Assembly (NCBI GenBank): GCA_015064155.1 | Contig: SVST01000001.1 | Coordinates: forward strand, 117,637-181,636 | Direction of reading: 5' to 3' | Source of the DNA: Oscillospiraceae bacterium | GTDB taxonomy: Bacteria > Bacillota > Clostridia > Oscillospirales > CAG-272 | Length of the DNA: 64,000 nt | Part shown: one piece after another, positions 43,490 through 53,053 of the stretch | Numbering within the stretch: the stretch's first letter is position 1 | Layout of the letters: every line of letters starts with the position of its first letter | Notes under the pieces: model-generated | What the model was told of the DNA's origin: nothing | The model's database searches: none | The model's input: only the letters and a program-made list of their open reading frames with translations | Position numbers and translations under genes: made by a program

Positions 43490-44203
43490 ATGGAAAAACG
43501 CCTATTGATTGTGATTCCCGCATATAACGAAGCGGAAAACATTGAGCGCGTGGTGGATCATTTGATTGCCAATTATCCGCAATACGATTACGTGATCATC
43601 AACGATGGATCTCGGGACCGTACCGAGACCATTTGCCGTGAAAAGGGTTACCGTTACATCAATATGCCCATTAACGTGGGATTGACCGACGGCGTACAGA
43701 CGGGTATGATGTATGCATACGAAAATCAATACGACTATGCCTTGCAATTCGACGGTGACGGACAGCACGATCCCCTGTACATTGGAGACATGCTGCGTGC
43801 GATGGATGCGTGTGATATTTGTGTGGCATCCCGCTTTGTAGGGCAAAAAAAGCCCAAGGGCATGCGGATGCTGGGCAGTAATATCATTCAATTCACGCTG
43901 AAGCTGACCACCGGTAAAACGATTAAGGACCCCACGTCAGGCATGCGAATGTTCAACCGCGTTACAATGCGCGCCATGGCGGAAAATGCCGATTACGGGC
44001 CCGAACCCGACACGCTGGCGCACTTGATTCGAAGCGGTGCCGTTGTCAAGGAGGTTCCCGTACAGATGCATGAACGGGTGGCGGGGGAAAGCTATCTCAG
44101 CTTTTCGCGTTCAATTCGCTATATGACCCATATGTGCTTTTCGATTCTGTTTATCCAATGGTGCCGCAAAAAGGTTGACCTGAAAAGAGGTGACGCAAAA
44201 TGA
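43490..44203 (+). CDS. GT2 family glycosyltransferase (DPM1/undecaprenyl-phosphate type)
   Basis: A 237-aa GT-A enzyme. LLIVIPAYNEAENIERVV is the start of the fold; IINDGSRDRT and the metal site LQFDGDGQHD are classical DPM1-type motifs; DPTSGMRMF follows. No C-terminal membrane anchors. It probably makes a polyprenyl-phosphate sugar for later use by the DUF2142 protein or others; this is inference. GAGTGGAG precedes ATG 43490. The next start overlaps its stop (ATGA). Confidence 0.92.
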   Translation: MEKRLLIVIPAYNEAENIERVVDHLIANYPQYDYVIINDGSRDRTETICREKGYRYINMPINVGLTDGVQTGMMYAYENQYDYALQFDGDGQHDPLYIGDMLRAMDACDICVASRFVGQKKPKGMRMLGSNIIQFTLKLTTGKTIKDPTSGMRMFNRVTMRAMAENADYGPEPDTLAHLIRSGAVVKEVPVQMHERVAGESYLSFSRSIRYMTHMCFSILFIQWCRKKVDLKRGDAK

Positions 44204-44589
44204 GCCTTGTTTTGAGAATTGCGCTGATCGCGGTCTCGTTTTTGGTGATCGTATTCGTGATCAAAAAGATCCGTCGCACACAGCTGTATATTGACGATGC
44301 TATTTATTGGATTGTTTTTTCGGTTATTTTGTTTGTGCTCAGTCTCTTCCCGCAAATTGCGATTTACGCGTCCGAGCTGTTTGGCATCGAGTCGCCCGCA
44401 AACTTCGTATTCCTTTTAATCATTTTCGTTGTGCTGATCAAGCTGTTCAATCTGTCGATTGAGCTCTCGGTACAAAAGCATCGTTTGAACCGCCTGGTGC
44501 AAAAGTTGGCATTGATGAAGGTTGAAGGAGAAGATACGTTGAACCAAGAATCAAAGTGTGAATCAACCGATTTCCAACTGAAAAAATAA
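44200..44589 (+). CDS. DUF2304 family membrane protein
   Basis: A 129-aa protein with three helices (about residues 5-22, 36-54 and 67-88) and a charged tail. The block RTQLYIDDAIYWIVFSVILFVLSLFP is typical of DUF2304, which often follows a DPM1-like GT2, as here with a 4-bp overlap. It may be the membrane partner of that enzyme. Confidence 0.88.
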   Translation: MSLVLRIALIAVSFLVIVFVIKKIRRTQLYIDDAIYWIVFSVILFVLSLFPQIAIYASELFGIESPANFVFLLIIFVVLIKLFNLSIELSVQKHRLNRLVQKLALMKVEGEDTLNQESKCESTDFQLKK

Positions 44590-44645
44590 GAGTGATCCGC
44601 AGAGCGTATAAACCACCATATACCATCAAAGAAAAAGAGGAAACT

Positions 44646-45623
44646 ATGAAACTGTTTACATCCACGTTGGAACAAATGATCTTTCTTTTCGCGCTGATTT
44701 TGATCGGGTACCTTGTTGTAAAGCTTGGTGTTGTTCCGAAAAACGCGTCCGGAATTCTTGCAAAAATGGAAAATAATATTTTTATTCCCGCGCTGGTTTT
44801 GGGAACTTTTTTGAAGAATTTTACGGTTGATACACTGCAAAGCGCATGGAAGCTGCTTCTCGTAGGATTTGCAATTATATTGGTTTCGATTCCGATCACC
44901 AAGCTGATCTGCAAATGTGTGACCAAGGATGACTACATACAAAAGATTTATACCTACGGATTGGTGTTTTCCAATTTCGGCTTTATGGGAAATGCCGTTG
45001 TGATGTCCCTGTTTCCGAACTATTTCACCGATTATCTGATCTTTACGCTGCCGTTCTGGACGGTGATCTATCTGGTTGGTGTGCCGCGTTGGTTGATTCC
45101 GAATGAAAACGAAAAGGGAAGCTCATCAATCAAGGATAGCCTCAAAAGCTTTCTTAATCCCATGTTTGTTTCCATGCTGGTGGGAATGATTTTGGGAATT
45201 GTGCTCAGCTCCTTGGATCTTACGCCGGATGCCGCAAATCCGTTGATGAAGGTTATCACGGTTGCGGGAGATTGCATGTCTCCTATCGCCATGCTGATCA
45301 CGGGTATCACCATTGCGGGGTATCCCTTCAAAAAGATGCTCTTGAATCCGGGTATTTACGTGGTCACGGCTTTTCGCTTGCTGGTCTATCCCGCAATTGC
45401 ACTTCTGGTATTTTTCTTTCTCAAGCCCTTGGCAATTCCCGAATACATCGTGGTTTGCACGGTTTGCCTGATGGCAATGCCGCTGGGACTGAACACCATT
45501 GTAGTTCCCAGCGCATACGGAAAGGATACGTCGGTTGCGGCGGGGATGGCACTGGTATCGCATCTGCTTTCCATCGGCACGATCCCTCTGATCTTTATGC
45601 TATTGCAAAACTTTGTACTGTGA
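44646..45623 (+). CDS. AEC family (auxin efflux carrier-like) transporter
   Basis: A 325-aa membrane protein with about ten helices in two inverted halves. N-terminal LIGYLVVKLGVVPKNASGIL and the mid block GLVFSNFGFMGNAVV (helix-breaking motif) are typical of the AEC/malonate-auxin carrier family. The ribosome binding site is AAGAGGAAACT. It is the last gene before the terminator at 45628. Whether it belongs to the glycan operon or has an independent promoter is unclear. Confidence 0.9.
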   Translation: MKLFTSTLEQMIFLFALILIGYLVVKLGVVPKNASGILAKMENNIFIPALVLGTFLKNFTVDTLQSAWKLLLVGFAIILVSIPITKLICKCVTKDDYIQKIYTYGLVFSNFGFMGNAVVMSLFPNYFTDYLIFTLPFWTVIYLVGVPRWLIPNENEKGSSSIKDSLKSFLNPMFVSMLVGMILGIVLSSLDLTPDAANPLMKVITVAGDCMSPIAMLITGITIAGYPFKKMLLNPGIYVVTAFRLLVYPAIALLVFFFLKPLAIPEYIVVCTVCLMAMPLGLNTIVVPSAYGKDTSVAAGMALVSHLLSIGTIPLIFMLLQNFVL

Positions 45624-45627
45624 CTGA

Positions 45628-45664
45628 AAAAAGGTCGCTTCCCATGTCGGGAAGCGACCTTTTT
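45628..45664. terminator. terminator at the end of the glycan/AEC operon
   Basis: AAAAAGGTCGCTTCCC and GGGAAGCGACCTTTTT form a 16-bp stem with a 5-nt loop. It works in both directions, separating the AEC gene from the convergent PTS gene. Confidence 0.9.
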
Positions 45665-45675
45665 ATGTATGGAAA

Positions 45676-46791
45676 TTACTCTTCCAATTTCATATCTCCG
45701 GGTTTGATCCACTTGATCTTATAGAGCAACTCGGAGAAGAGGAGCGAGAGAATTGCGGGAAGCACGATGCAAACCAACACAAGACCCACCCACATCATGG
45801 CACCGGGCTCGGTTCCGTCGATTACACCGATGGGGCCTACCATACCGCAAGTACCCATGCCCGCGGCAACACCGGTGCATTTGAGCTTGAATACCATTGT
45901 GGAGATCGGACCCGTAATTGCGGCGGCAAGTGTGGGAGCAATCCAGATTTTCGGATTCTTGCAGATGTTACCCATTTGAAGCATAGACGTGCCAAGACCT
46001 TGAGAAACGATTCCGCCCCAGCCGTTTTCCTTGAAGCTGGATACCGCAAAACCAACCATTTGCGCGCAGCATCCGGCAACCGCGGCACCGCCGGCCAAAA
46101 GCAGCCCCTCCTCGGTTCCGTTTGCGGTTGCGATCGCGAGTGCCGAGGGAGAGAATACCATTGCGCAGATTGCGGCACTGGAAATGGGAAGCGTCAGAAC
46201 GATGCCGACGACGACCGAAATGATAATGCCCATTACAAGCGGATACACGGTTGTGACGCTTGCGATGAAGATACCAAGGAAATACATAATATAGGAAACA
46301 AGAGGGCAGAGCAACCAGGACGCGGCAAAGCCTGCGAGAATGGTTACGATCGGAGTGACCAGAATGTCAACCTTGGTCTTCTTGGAAACCAGCATACCAA
46401 TCTCCGCCGCAATGATCACGGCAAAGAACGCGCCGGCAGGTCCGGCACTGTAAAAGGTGGTGCCCGCATCACCGGCACCCGTTGCTGCCCAGGTGACGAT
46501 CGCGTTGTCGGAAAGCACCGCGCCCATCGCATTTGCCATTGCACCGACCGCGGCACAAGAGAAGATGACCAGCGGGTGCGCGGCAAGCTTGAGCGCGATT
46601 GCCACACCGATTGCCATACCGGTTGCGCTCTTAGCGTAGGTCGCGATTGTTCCGAGAAAATCAAGTCCCGTGTATTTGCCGACGGTGTCAAAGATCGTAC
46701 CGATCAGAAGCGATGCGAACAGACCCAAAGCCATTGCGCCCATTGCGTCAATGAAATAGCGTTTTGCATACTTTTTGATAGTTTCTTTCAT
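45676..46791 (-). CDS. PTS sugar transporter subunit IIC (PTS_EIIC_2 family)
   Basis: A 371-aa membrane protein with about ten helices, rich in Gly and Ala, of the IIC type found without fused IIA or IIB parts. KYAKRYFIDAMGAMALGLFASLLIGT at the N-terminus, GLGTSMLQMGN and PIGVIDGTEPGAMMW later on are typical. No IIA, IIB, EI or HPr gene is in the window, so its phosphorylation partners must lie elsewhere or it acts as a facilitator. The start has AGGAGGTAGCTATC. Substrate unknown. Confidence 0.85.
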   Translation of the reverse strand: MKETIKKYAKRYFIDAMGAMALGLFASLLIGTIFDTVGKYTGLDFLGTIATYAKSATGMAIGVAIALKLAAHPLVIFSCAAVGAMANAMGAVLSDNAIVTWAATGAGDAGTTFYSAGPAGAFFAVIIAAEIGMLVSKKTKVDILVTPIVTILAGFAASWLLCPLVSYIMYFLGIFIASVTTVYPLVMGIIISVVVGIVLTLPISSAAICAMVFSPSALAIATANGTEEGLLLAGGAAVAGCCAQMVGFAVSSFKENGWGGIVSQGLGTSMLQMGNICKNPKIWIAPTLAAAITGPISTMVFKLKCTGVAAGMGTCGMVGPIGVIDGTEPGAMMWVGLVLVCIVLPAILSLLFSELLYKIKWIKPGDMKLEE

Positions 46792-46933
46792 AATGATAGC
46801 TACCTCCTGTGATTTTTGCATTTCGAATAGCATGGAGCAAACTGAAAAACCAAGATTGCAGTTTACTAAGAAAAATAGTTTTATTGGAGTGAAAATGAGA
46901 AAAATCAGATAAATAAATCAAAAAACGCAAAAA

Positions 46934-47866
46934 CTATACTCGGTTCATCAAACTCAGTTCTTCATCGGAAAGTGTGATCGACAAGCCGCGAAGGTTGTCC
47001 GAGAGGTGTTCAGGAGTTGCGGAAAACAGAGGAATTACCTGCGGGAATCCCTCGCAACGATAAAGATTTGTCAACCAAGCTACGACAAGAGCACTTGGGT
47101 TTACCCCTTTTTCAGACGCCATTTTGCGAATGAAATCCAATCTGGCGCCGCCTTCATATTCCTCGGGAAGCCGTTCGGGATTCTCATATGCGCCCTTGCA
47201 AAGGCAAGAATAGGAAACCAACGGCATCTTTTTCTCGCACAGGAAGCGCAATCTTTCACGGTTTACAATTTCGTTGAAGGTATATTTGGGAGCAACCGAA
47301 GCCCGTGGCTGGAGATAGGTTAGACGTTGTTGCAAAACGGTATAGGGGGTCATTTCTTTGGAGGATGCGATGACGTTTGCTTCGGATAAGCGCCACGTGT
47401 CGTAGTTGCTGGCACCGAGCGTGCGAACCTTTCCTTTTTTGACCAAGCGGTCAAATGCTTCCATCGTTTCCTCCAACGGGGTGTTGGGATCGTCGGTGTG
47501 CGCGTAATAAAGATCGATATAATCGGTTCCCAGCTTGCGCAAACTTTCGTCGATCCAATATTCGATCTGTTCCTTTTTCAGCCCAGCGCCCTTTCCGTGG
47601 CGGTCAAATCCCACCTTGGTTGCCAGCACCACGCGATCGCGGCAGCCTCTGTCCTTGAGCCACTCACCAAGCAGCGTTTCGCTTTCGTCGCCCGTTCCCG
47701 CCCAGTGCGCATAGTTGTTGGAAGTATCGATAAAGTTTCCGCCCATATCCATAAAAAGATCAAGCGTGCGGTATGAATCCTGTTTGCTTGTGGTCGTACC
47801 AAACATCATCGCGCCAAGCGCAACCTCGGAAACCTCGAGTCCGTTGGGAAGTAAAATTTTTTTCAT
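46934..47866 (-). CDS. aldo/keto reductase
   Basis: NADP(H)-dependent oxidoreductase with a TIM barrel, 310 aa. The catalytic tetrad is visible: Asp47 and Tyr52 in NFIDTSNNYAHW, Lys84 in LATKVGF, His123 in LYYAHTDDP. The cofactor pocket near ALVVAWL and the C-terminal segment are conventional. AAAGGACC precedes the ATG. It is 14 bp after the glycyl-radical enzyme gene, so the two are co-transcribed and may act in sequence: dehydration, then reduction of the aldehyde. That is inference. Confidence 0.92.
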   Translation of the reverse strand: MKKILLPNGLEVSEVALGAMMFGTTTSKQDSYRTLDLFMDMGGNFIDTSNNYAHWAGTGDESETLLGEWLKDRGCRDRVVLATKVGFDRHGKGAGLKKEQIEYWIDESLRKLGTDYIDLYYAHTDDPNTPLEETMEAFDRLVKKGKVRTLGASNYDTWRLSEANVIASSKEMTPYTVLQQRLTYLQPRASVAPKYTFNEIVNRERLRFLCEKKMPLVSYSCLCKGAYENPERLPEEYEGGARLDFIRKMASEKGVNPSALVVAWLTNLYRCEGFPQVIPLFSATPEHLSDNLRGLSITLSDEELSLMNRV

Positions 47867-47880
47867 TTTATGGTCCTTTC

Positions 47881-50097
47881 TTATTGGAATCGTTCAATGA
47901 TATCGTTTTGCAGGCGTTCGCAAATATCAACGAATATGCCGCTATATCCTGTGACACGCACGCGGAGATCACGATGCGATTGCGGATCCTTCTTTGCTTC
48001 CAACAGGTCGGATAGCTTTGCGCACGAGACCTGTGCGTGCAAGCCACCGCGATTGAAGTAGGTTGCAAGGATCGAAGCAAACAAGCCGTGTCCCTCGTCG
48101 CCCTCGAACGGACGGGGATCGACGTCCAGATTCAACGCGCCCGAAACCAATCCGTCGTGTGGAAGAAGAAGCATGTCGTTAAACATTGCGCTCATTCCAT
48201 TCACGCACGCGCCGTTGCTGGGACGTGTGTTTTGCGAAAACGGGGTGTATGCCAATCGACCGTTTGGTGTTGCGCCAAACGTTTCGCCCAGTTTCAGGTG
48301 CCACGTGTCGCTTTGCATACAGGGAACCAAAAACAGTCCCTCGCGTTCTAAGTATGGCTTGTTTTTTCGGATGACCATATCGCTTACCGCGTGTGAAAGA
48401 CGCTTGACGTGATAATTCGAAAGCGGAGTATCCATGCCGTATTTATCGGCGTTTCTGCAAAGTGCCAAAACGTGGGGATAGCCTTCAAAATTGGCATCGA
48501 CCGCGCACAGAAGCTCCTTCAGTGTCAGTTTCTTTTCGATCATCACCAGTTGATCAACGGCAATGAAGCAATCCACAACCGTTCCGAACATTTGGAAGGA
48601 TTGCAATTGAAAATGGTATTTCGCGCTTGCCGAGAAGCACTCGCCTTTTCTGACAGAGTCTCTCAAAAAGCAATCGCTGAAAGACATCACGGAGGAAGGC
48701 TTTCTTTTGCGCACCGCCAGTTCCAGCGAATTGTGCTCCAGCTTACGGTCTATAAAATCTCCCATCGTGTCCAAAAAGCGCGTGTAAAAGTCCTCAATTG
48801 TCACAGGACGGTCGGCATGTGACAATTCTCGCATAATATTGAGAAAATCCTCGGGCCATCCGTGCGCGGTGTTCGTGCGCATATAGACAATAGAAAGCTT
48901 TTGTCGTTCTTCTTCCGAACGATAGGTATTATAGTGCCTGCTTTTGGGAGAACTGAGCATCCATGCGGCATTGTCTCCGGGGGAACACCAGTTGCAACCG
49001 AAATGCGCGTATTTTTGCGCGTCCTCTTTGGGCAGTCCAATTCGCTCAAAGGCAGATAAGACGTTTGAATCGTTGTAAAACATCATCGACGCGCTTGATA
49101 AGGCACGATCGCAGAGTGTGCGCCAGAGCGTGGGAGCGGAACGGTCCATATCCTTGACGTAACGCACTACGATTACGGGATTTTTGAACTCCGGAACGAT
49201 GCATTCGGCAAATAGCTCTGTTAATTCGTTTGCCACAAGATTACCTTCCTCATCGGTTCCTGCAAGCAGTAAATACTGCGGCGCGTCAAAATTGGTGATG
49301 CGCTTGAAGGTTGTGCTGTTGGTTTCATCTCCAACCTGATGCTCGCCTCTGCCCATAATCAGATTGTGCTTGCAATAGTAGTCGGTGATGTATTCCTTTG
49401 CGCGCTCGCGCGACAGACGTCCGCTTTCCAAATCGGCTCGATAAAGGGGATACAGGATGCGGTCAAGTCTGCCAACCGTCAGGGTGGGGTTCTCGGAAAT
49501 ATAGGCGCAGTTGATTAGCGTAATCAGCCACAAAAGCTGAAGTGCCACTGCAAAGGAATCCGGCTTTTGAGTGGCGGCTTTTTGCAGATTGTCGGCAAGC
49601 TCGTCCATGCCGCGTGCCTTTGCCGCTTTTGCATAGCGAAGCGCATAGTCGGAAATGGCATCGTATATTTCAACCATTGCAACAAAAAATTGCTTTTTTT
49701 CCTCGGAGTCGGCAAGTTGCATGGACTCCAGCGATTGTTGCTTCAGTCCGGGCAAGCCGTATTCCACCACGGCATCCCAAGAATAGGTGCAGTGTCCCGA
49801 CGCGAGAAAGGTCAGCTTTGAGGGATGATCCGGGTGTTTGATAAATGCCTGAAATTGCGCTTCTTCCGAGTCGCTCAGCTCGCGATCCACGCATCTACCC
49901 GCAATCAGGTCATAAGATGCAAGCGGAGTTGAAACTTCGGAAAGCAGCGTTGAAAGGGTTTTCGAAAAGCGCAATGGCTGGGGGAGCTCCCGATATGAGG
50001 ATTTGATCCTGTCCAAGATCAAAAAGCGCTCGGCTGAGGTCGCAAACAGCGGCTTTTCGGTCAGTGCCCGTTTGACTTCTTCAATGTTTGGTTGCAT
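47881..50097 (-). CDS. glycyl-radical enzyme of the pyruvate formate-lyase superfamily, function unassigned
   Basis: A 738-aa glycyl-radical enzyme. The C-terminal radical loop RVTGYSGIFVDI is intact, so Gly717 would carry the radical. The active-site thiyl candidate is Cys368 in HFGCNWCSPGDN. Diol dehydratase and choline lyase members have GCVEP, with Glu two positions after the Cys; here that place is Trp370 and a second Cys371 follows. The two adjacent Cys of PFL are also absent. The reaction cannot be named. No radical-SAM activase is present in the window. It is co-transcribed with an aldo/keto reductase. GGAGAAATCGATC precedes the ATG. Confidence 0.85.
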   Translation of the reverse strand: MQPNIEEVKRALTEKPLFATSAERFLILDRIKSSYRELPQPLRFSKTLSTLLSEVSTPLASYDLIAGRCVDRELSDSEEAQFQAFIKHPDHPSKLTFLASGHCTYSWDAVVEYGLPGLKQQSLESMQLADSEEKKQFFVAMVEIYDAISDYALRYAKAAKARGMDELADNLQKAATQKPDSFAVALQLLWLITLINCAYISENPTLTVGRLDRILYPLYRADLESGRLSRERAKEYITDYYCKHNLIMGRGEHQVGDETNSTTFKRITNFDAPQYLLLAGTDEEGNLVANELTELFAECIVPEFKNPVIVVRYVKDMDRSAPTLWRTLCDRALSSASMMFYNDSNVLSAFERIGLPKEDAQKYAHFGCNWCSPGDNAAWMLSSPKSRHYNTYRSEEERQKLSIVYMRTNTAHGWPEDFLNIMRELSHADRPVTIEDFYTRFLDTMGDFIDRKLEHNSLELAVRKRKPSSVMSFSDCFLRDSVRKGECFSASAKYHFQLQSFQMFGTVVDCFIAVDQLVMIEKKLTLKELLCAVDANFEGYPHVLALCRNADKYGMDTPLSNYHVKRLSHAVSDMVIRKNKPYLEREGLFLVPCMQSDTWHLKLGETFGATPNGRLAYTPFSQNTRPSNGACVNGMSAMFNDMLLLPHDGLVSGALNLDVDPRPFEGDEGHGLFASILATYFNRGGLHAQVSCAKLSDLLEAKKDPQSHRDLRVRVTGYSGIFVDICERLQNDIIERFQ

Positions 50098-50152
50098 GAT
50101 CGATTTCTCCTTATCTCAAATACAAGGACTTTTTGAAAACATCTTTTATTTT

Positions 50153-50181
50153 ATTATAAACTAAATTGCCGTCGAATGCAA
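50153..50181 (-). promoter_or_regulatory. promoter of the glycyl-radical enzyme operon
   Basis: On the minus strand, TTGCAT (50181-50176) and TATAAT (50158-50153) have a 17-bp spacer. Confidence 0.75.
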
Positions 50182-50274
50182 GGGGATATGAGAATTTTTG
50201 TCGGTTTTCGGTTGCGATTGGGCAATTGAAAAGATTGTCAGAGATGTTTTGAGATGTTTATTAGATTAGAAAAG

Positions 50275-50316
50275 GCGATTGCTCGATACCGTTTGATAAA
50301 GAGCAATCGCTTTTTT
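50275..50316 (-). terminator. terminator of the nagA/ceramidase-like operon
   Basis: GCGATTGCTC and GAGCAATCGC form a 10-bp stem; on the minus strand CCTTTTC follows, and on the plus strand TTTTTTG. It separates two minus-strand operons. Confidence 0.8.
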
Positions 50317-50348
50317 GTTGATTGGGTGTTTTTTGAATTGGGGCAAGA

Positions 50349-51713
50349 TCAGTTGTTTTTCAACTCATCCAGCATTGCTTTGCCGCCGCGGATGATGTTT
50401 TCCGCAACACCCGCGCGATAAGGAGAGGTGCGTGCCTCATATCCGCCCTCGTCGTATGCCGATTGCATCGGGAAGTAGCCTTCGTTTCCGTTGGTCAGAG
50501 CACAGGGAAGAATCAAATCCCAGCCCGCGGCTTCCTTGATGCCAACACCGATATCGGTGAAGGGTTCACCGGGAATCCCGAGAAGCGCGACGTTTCCAAT
50601 TTTGACTGCCGTCAGATCCAACAAAAATTCCTTCGGACCATTTTCCAGACGGCACATCCGAAGCGCTTCCGCAACCACTGTGGTCAGTTCCATTGCTGTG
50701 TAGGGAATCAAATCGTCGCGTCCCGCATCGTGCAAATCTTTGTATTCGTGCGCGCGGGGCAGATCCTCGGGAGTGGGCAGATTTGCCGCAACCGGTAACT
50801 TGCGGCGCAGAATATCGATCTCGTCCACGTCAACGTAGCAGACCTTGTCATAAACCTGCAAAACCGTGCCTGCGATTGCGCGACCGACAAATCGTGCCAT
50901 ACCGGGGCTTTTCATTTCGTTATCAAAGCTGATTTCGGTGTCGTTCATATCGCCGCCTGCGGGATGAACGTTCGTGCTTCCCACGTCACCCTCGGCACCG
51001 TTGAAGAAAATGCATTTGACACCGTCCAGTGCTTTGTCCAGCGTTTTGCGCATCCAGCCGGGCCAGTCGGGAGACAAGAGCTCGCCGTTGATGGTATCGG
51101 CATGCAGTCCGTAGTTGACCAGCACGATCGAAGGTGCTCCCTCACGATCAAATCGCAAAACGTTGACTCGTTGGTCAAGCGTACCGATGGGATGATCGAT
51201 ATTGGGGTCGTTGATTGGGGGACAGGTCCAAGTGGAGCCGTCCTTCATTTTATAACGGCGGATGTATGCCACGCGTTCGGGGGCATAGCCGTAAATATAT
51301 CCCATTTTTGCGGGCTTTGCATCGGCAAGCGCCAGCGTAACCGCGTCGGTAATGCGCTCACCGACAAATGCCGCATAGCGGTGGATCATTTCCTCATCGG
51401 CCGCAAAAGCCTCGGTTGGAACCAACAGACCTCCGGTGTGAGAGTGTGTAGCGGAAAGGAATACGTTTTGCGCGGGAATCCCGGTTGCGCGCTCGATCGA
51501 GGCGGAATATTGTTCGATCAGCTCCGCGTCAACACCGCAAGCGTCCACCGAAATCATGGCGATTTTTTTCTCACCGCAGATCAGCACGAGAGCGCCAACC
51601 TCCAGATCGTCAAGGATGCCCTTCGCAAAGCGCGGTACGTAATACCCGCTGACACCGATGCCGAGCGGGGGATTGATATTGACAGAGGCAAAGCCTGCTT
51701 GAAGACGGTTCAT
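50349..51713 (-). CDS. neutral/alkaline ceramidase N-terminal domain-like protein
   Basis: A 454-aa protein without a signal peptide. It matches the N-terminal zinc-amidase domain of neutral ceramidases: VNINPPLGIGVSGYY at the start, LSATHSHTGG with metal histidines, VNYGLHADT, and NGAEGDVGSTN where the active-site Ser of true ceramidases normally sits in GDVSPN. The change in that motif and the lack of a C-terminal domain mean ceramide need not be the substrate. It lies 15 bp after nagA in the same operon, so an amino-sugar-linked amide is a reasonable guess. AAAGGAGAATCATC precedes the ATG. Confidence 0.8.
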   Translation of the reverse strand: MNRLQAGFASVNINPPLGIGVSGYYVPRFAKGILDDLEVGALVLICGEKKIAMISVDACGVDAELIEQYSASIERATGIPAQNVFLSATHSHTGGLLVPTEAFAADEEMIHRYAAFVGERITDAVTLALADAKPAKMGYIYGYAPERVAYIRRYKMKDGSTWTCPPINDPNIDHPIGTLDQRVNVLRFDREGAPSIVLVNYGLHADTINGELLSPDWPGWMRKTLDKALDGVKCIFFNGAEGDVGSTNVHPAGGDMNDTEISFDNEMKSPGMARFVGRAIAGTVLQVYDKVCYVDVDEIDILRRKLPVAANLPTPEDLPRAHEYKDLHDAGRDDLIPYTAMELTTVVAEALRMCRLENGPKEFLLDLTAVKIGNVALLGIPGEPFTDIGVGIKEAAGWDLILPCALTNGNEGYFPMQSAYDEGGYEARTSPYRAGVAENIIRGGKAMLDELKNN

Positions 51714-51728
51714 GATGATTCTCCTTTT

Positions 51729-52889
51729 TTAATCAAATTTGCAGATTTTACCGCCGAGCATAACGTCCTTGACGTCGAAGCGGTCGTTTACAAATACAAG
51801 GTCGGCAATCTTTCCGCACTCAATCGAGCCACGCTCGCGGTCGATTCCGATTGCGCGTGCCGGGTTGAGAGATGCCATGATGAATGCCTGCGCAATGCCG
51901 CAATTGGTGTGCGTCATGACGTTTCGACAGGCTTGATCCATCGTAATGCGGCTGCCCGCAATGCCACCGTGCGCATCGAAGTTCAAATCGGTGACGTGCG
52001 CGTATTGAGGTGGGGGAGACCCGGCAAACACCGTGGAATCGGTGATGAGCACCACACGGTGCAGTCCTTTTGTGTGAAGCAACAGGCGTTGCATATCGGG
52101 ATGAACGTGCACGGCAAGCGAATCGCTGATCATCTCGGTGTAAACGTCCGGCTCCTGCCATGCGTACTCGTCGGGACCGTAGCCGCGCAGACCGCCGCCA
52201 ACGGGCTGGCGACCCGTTGCGTTCATGGAGTGCGTTTGCAATCTTGGCTTGAAAGCGGTACCCAACGCGCGAATCTGATCGGGGCGCGCTTCGCTATGTC
52301 CCACGGCAAACAAGGTGTTGGGGTTGACCTGTCTTGCATATTTCAAAAAGGGAAGCAGACCCTCGCGCTCGGGGGCGATTGCCCAAACGGTTGCAAGGTC
52401 GCCCGCTTCGTCAACCAGTTGCTTGAATTCTGCGGGATCAATCGGATGTCTCCACGGGTTGATGTGCGCGTTACAGCCGTAATTGGGATTCATATAGGGA
52501 CCCTCAAGATACATTCCGCGGATCGTTTTTGCTGTGGGAATCGCTGCCTTGATGGTTCGGATAGAATCAAGAAACGTGGCAAGCGGCATGGAATAATCGG
52601 GAGTGGCAAGAATCGAGGTCGCCCCATGACGGAGAAAGAAATCTGCCGCTTTTACGGGCTCGGAGCAGGTGGAAAAGCCGTTTCCACCATGCACGTGAAG
52701 ATCGATAAAGCCGGGACCGACATAGGCTCCGTGTGCGTCATAACGTGTGACTCCACTCGGAATTTCGACCGTCGAGCGAGCGCCGAAATCGACGATGCGA
52801 TCGTTTTGAATGACCATCACACCGTCCCAAAGGATGCCTGTTTCCAGCACGAGATTGGCATTTTCAATCACTGTAAAGTTAGATTTCAT
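51729..52889 (-). CDS. nagA: N-acetylglucosamine-6-phosphate deacetylase
   Basis: Amidohydrolase that produces glucosamine-6-phosphate, 386 aa. Metal and catalytic motifs: PGFIDLHVHGGNGF (HxH), LEGPYMNPNYGCNAH (Glu), FAVGHSEA and QTHSMNATG (two His), LITDSTVFAG (catalytic Asp). The SMNATG loop differs from the LFNAM of E. coli NagA, so it may belong to a side group with another N-acyl sugar as substrate. AAGGAG precedes the ATG. It heads a two-gene operon with its own promoter. Confidence 0.9.
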   Translation of the reverse strand: MKSNFTVIENANLVLETGILWDGVMVIQNDRIVDFGARSTVEIPSGVTRYDAHGAYVGPGFIDLHVHGGNGFSTCSEPVKAADFFLRHGATSILATPDYSMPLATFLDSIRTIKAAIPTAKTIRGMYLEGPYMNPNYGCNAHINPWRHPIDPAEFKQLVDEAGDLATVWAIAPEREGLLPFLKYARQVNPNTLFAVGHSEARPDQIRALGTAFKPRLQTHSMNATGRQPVGGGLRGYGPDEYAWQEPDVYTEMISDSLAVHVHPDMQRLLLHTKGLHRVVLITDSTVFAGSPPPQYAHVTDLNFDAHGGIAGSRITMDQACRNVMTHTNCGIAQAFIMASLNPARAIGIDRERGSIECGKIADLVFVNDRFDVKDVMLGGKICKFD

Positions 52890-52921
52890 CGAAGCACTCC
52901 TTAAAAGGATTTTTCGAGTTC

Positions 52922-52950
52922 ATTATAGCACAATCGACCGTGCTTGTCAA
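52922..52950 (-). promoter_or_regulatory. promoter of nagA
   Basis: On the minus strand, TTGACA (52950-52945) and TATAAT (52927-52922) with a 17-bp spacer, both full consensus. Confidence 0.85.
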
Positions 52951-53053
52951 GCAAAACGAAGGCCTTCAAAGCAAGACTTTTCGTGCTTTTGTCATTCAAA
53001 AAAGAATCAACCGCGAAAACGGAACAAATCTTTTTCCGTTTTGAGCGTCTTTG

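Noticed and set aside
50964..52904. A 646-codon open frame on the plus strand
   Set aside because: Antisense of nagA and the ceramidase-like gene.
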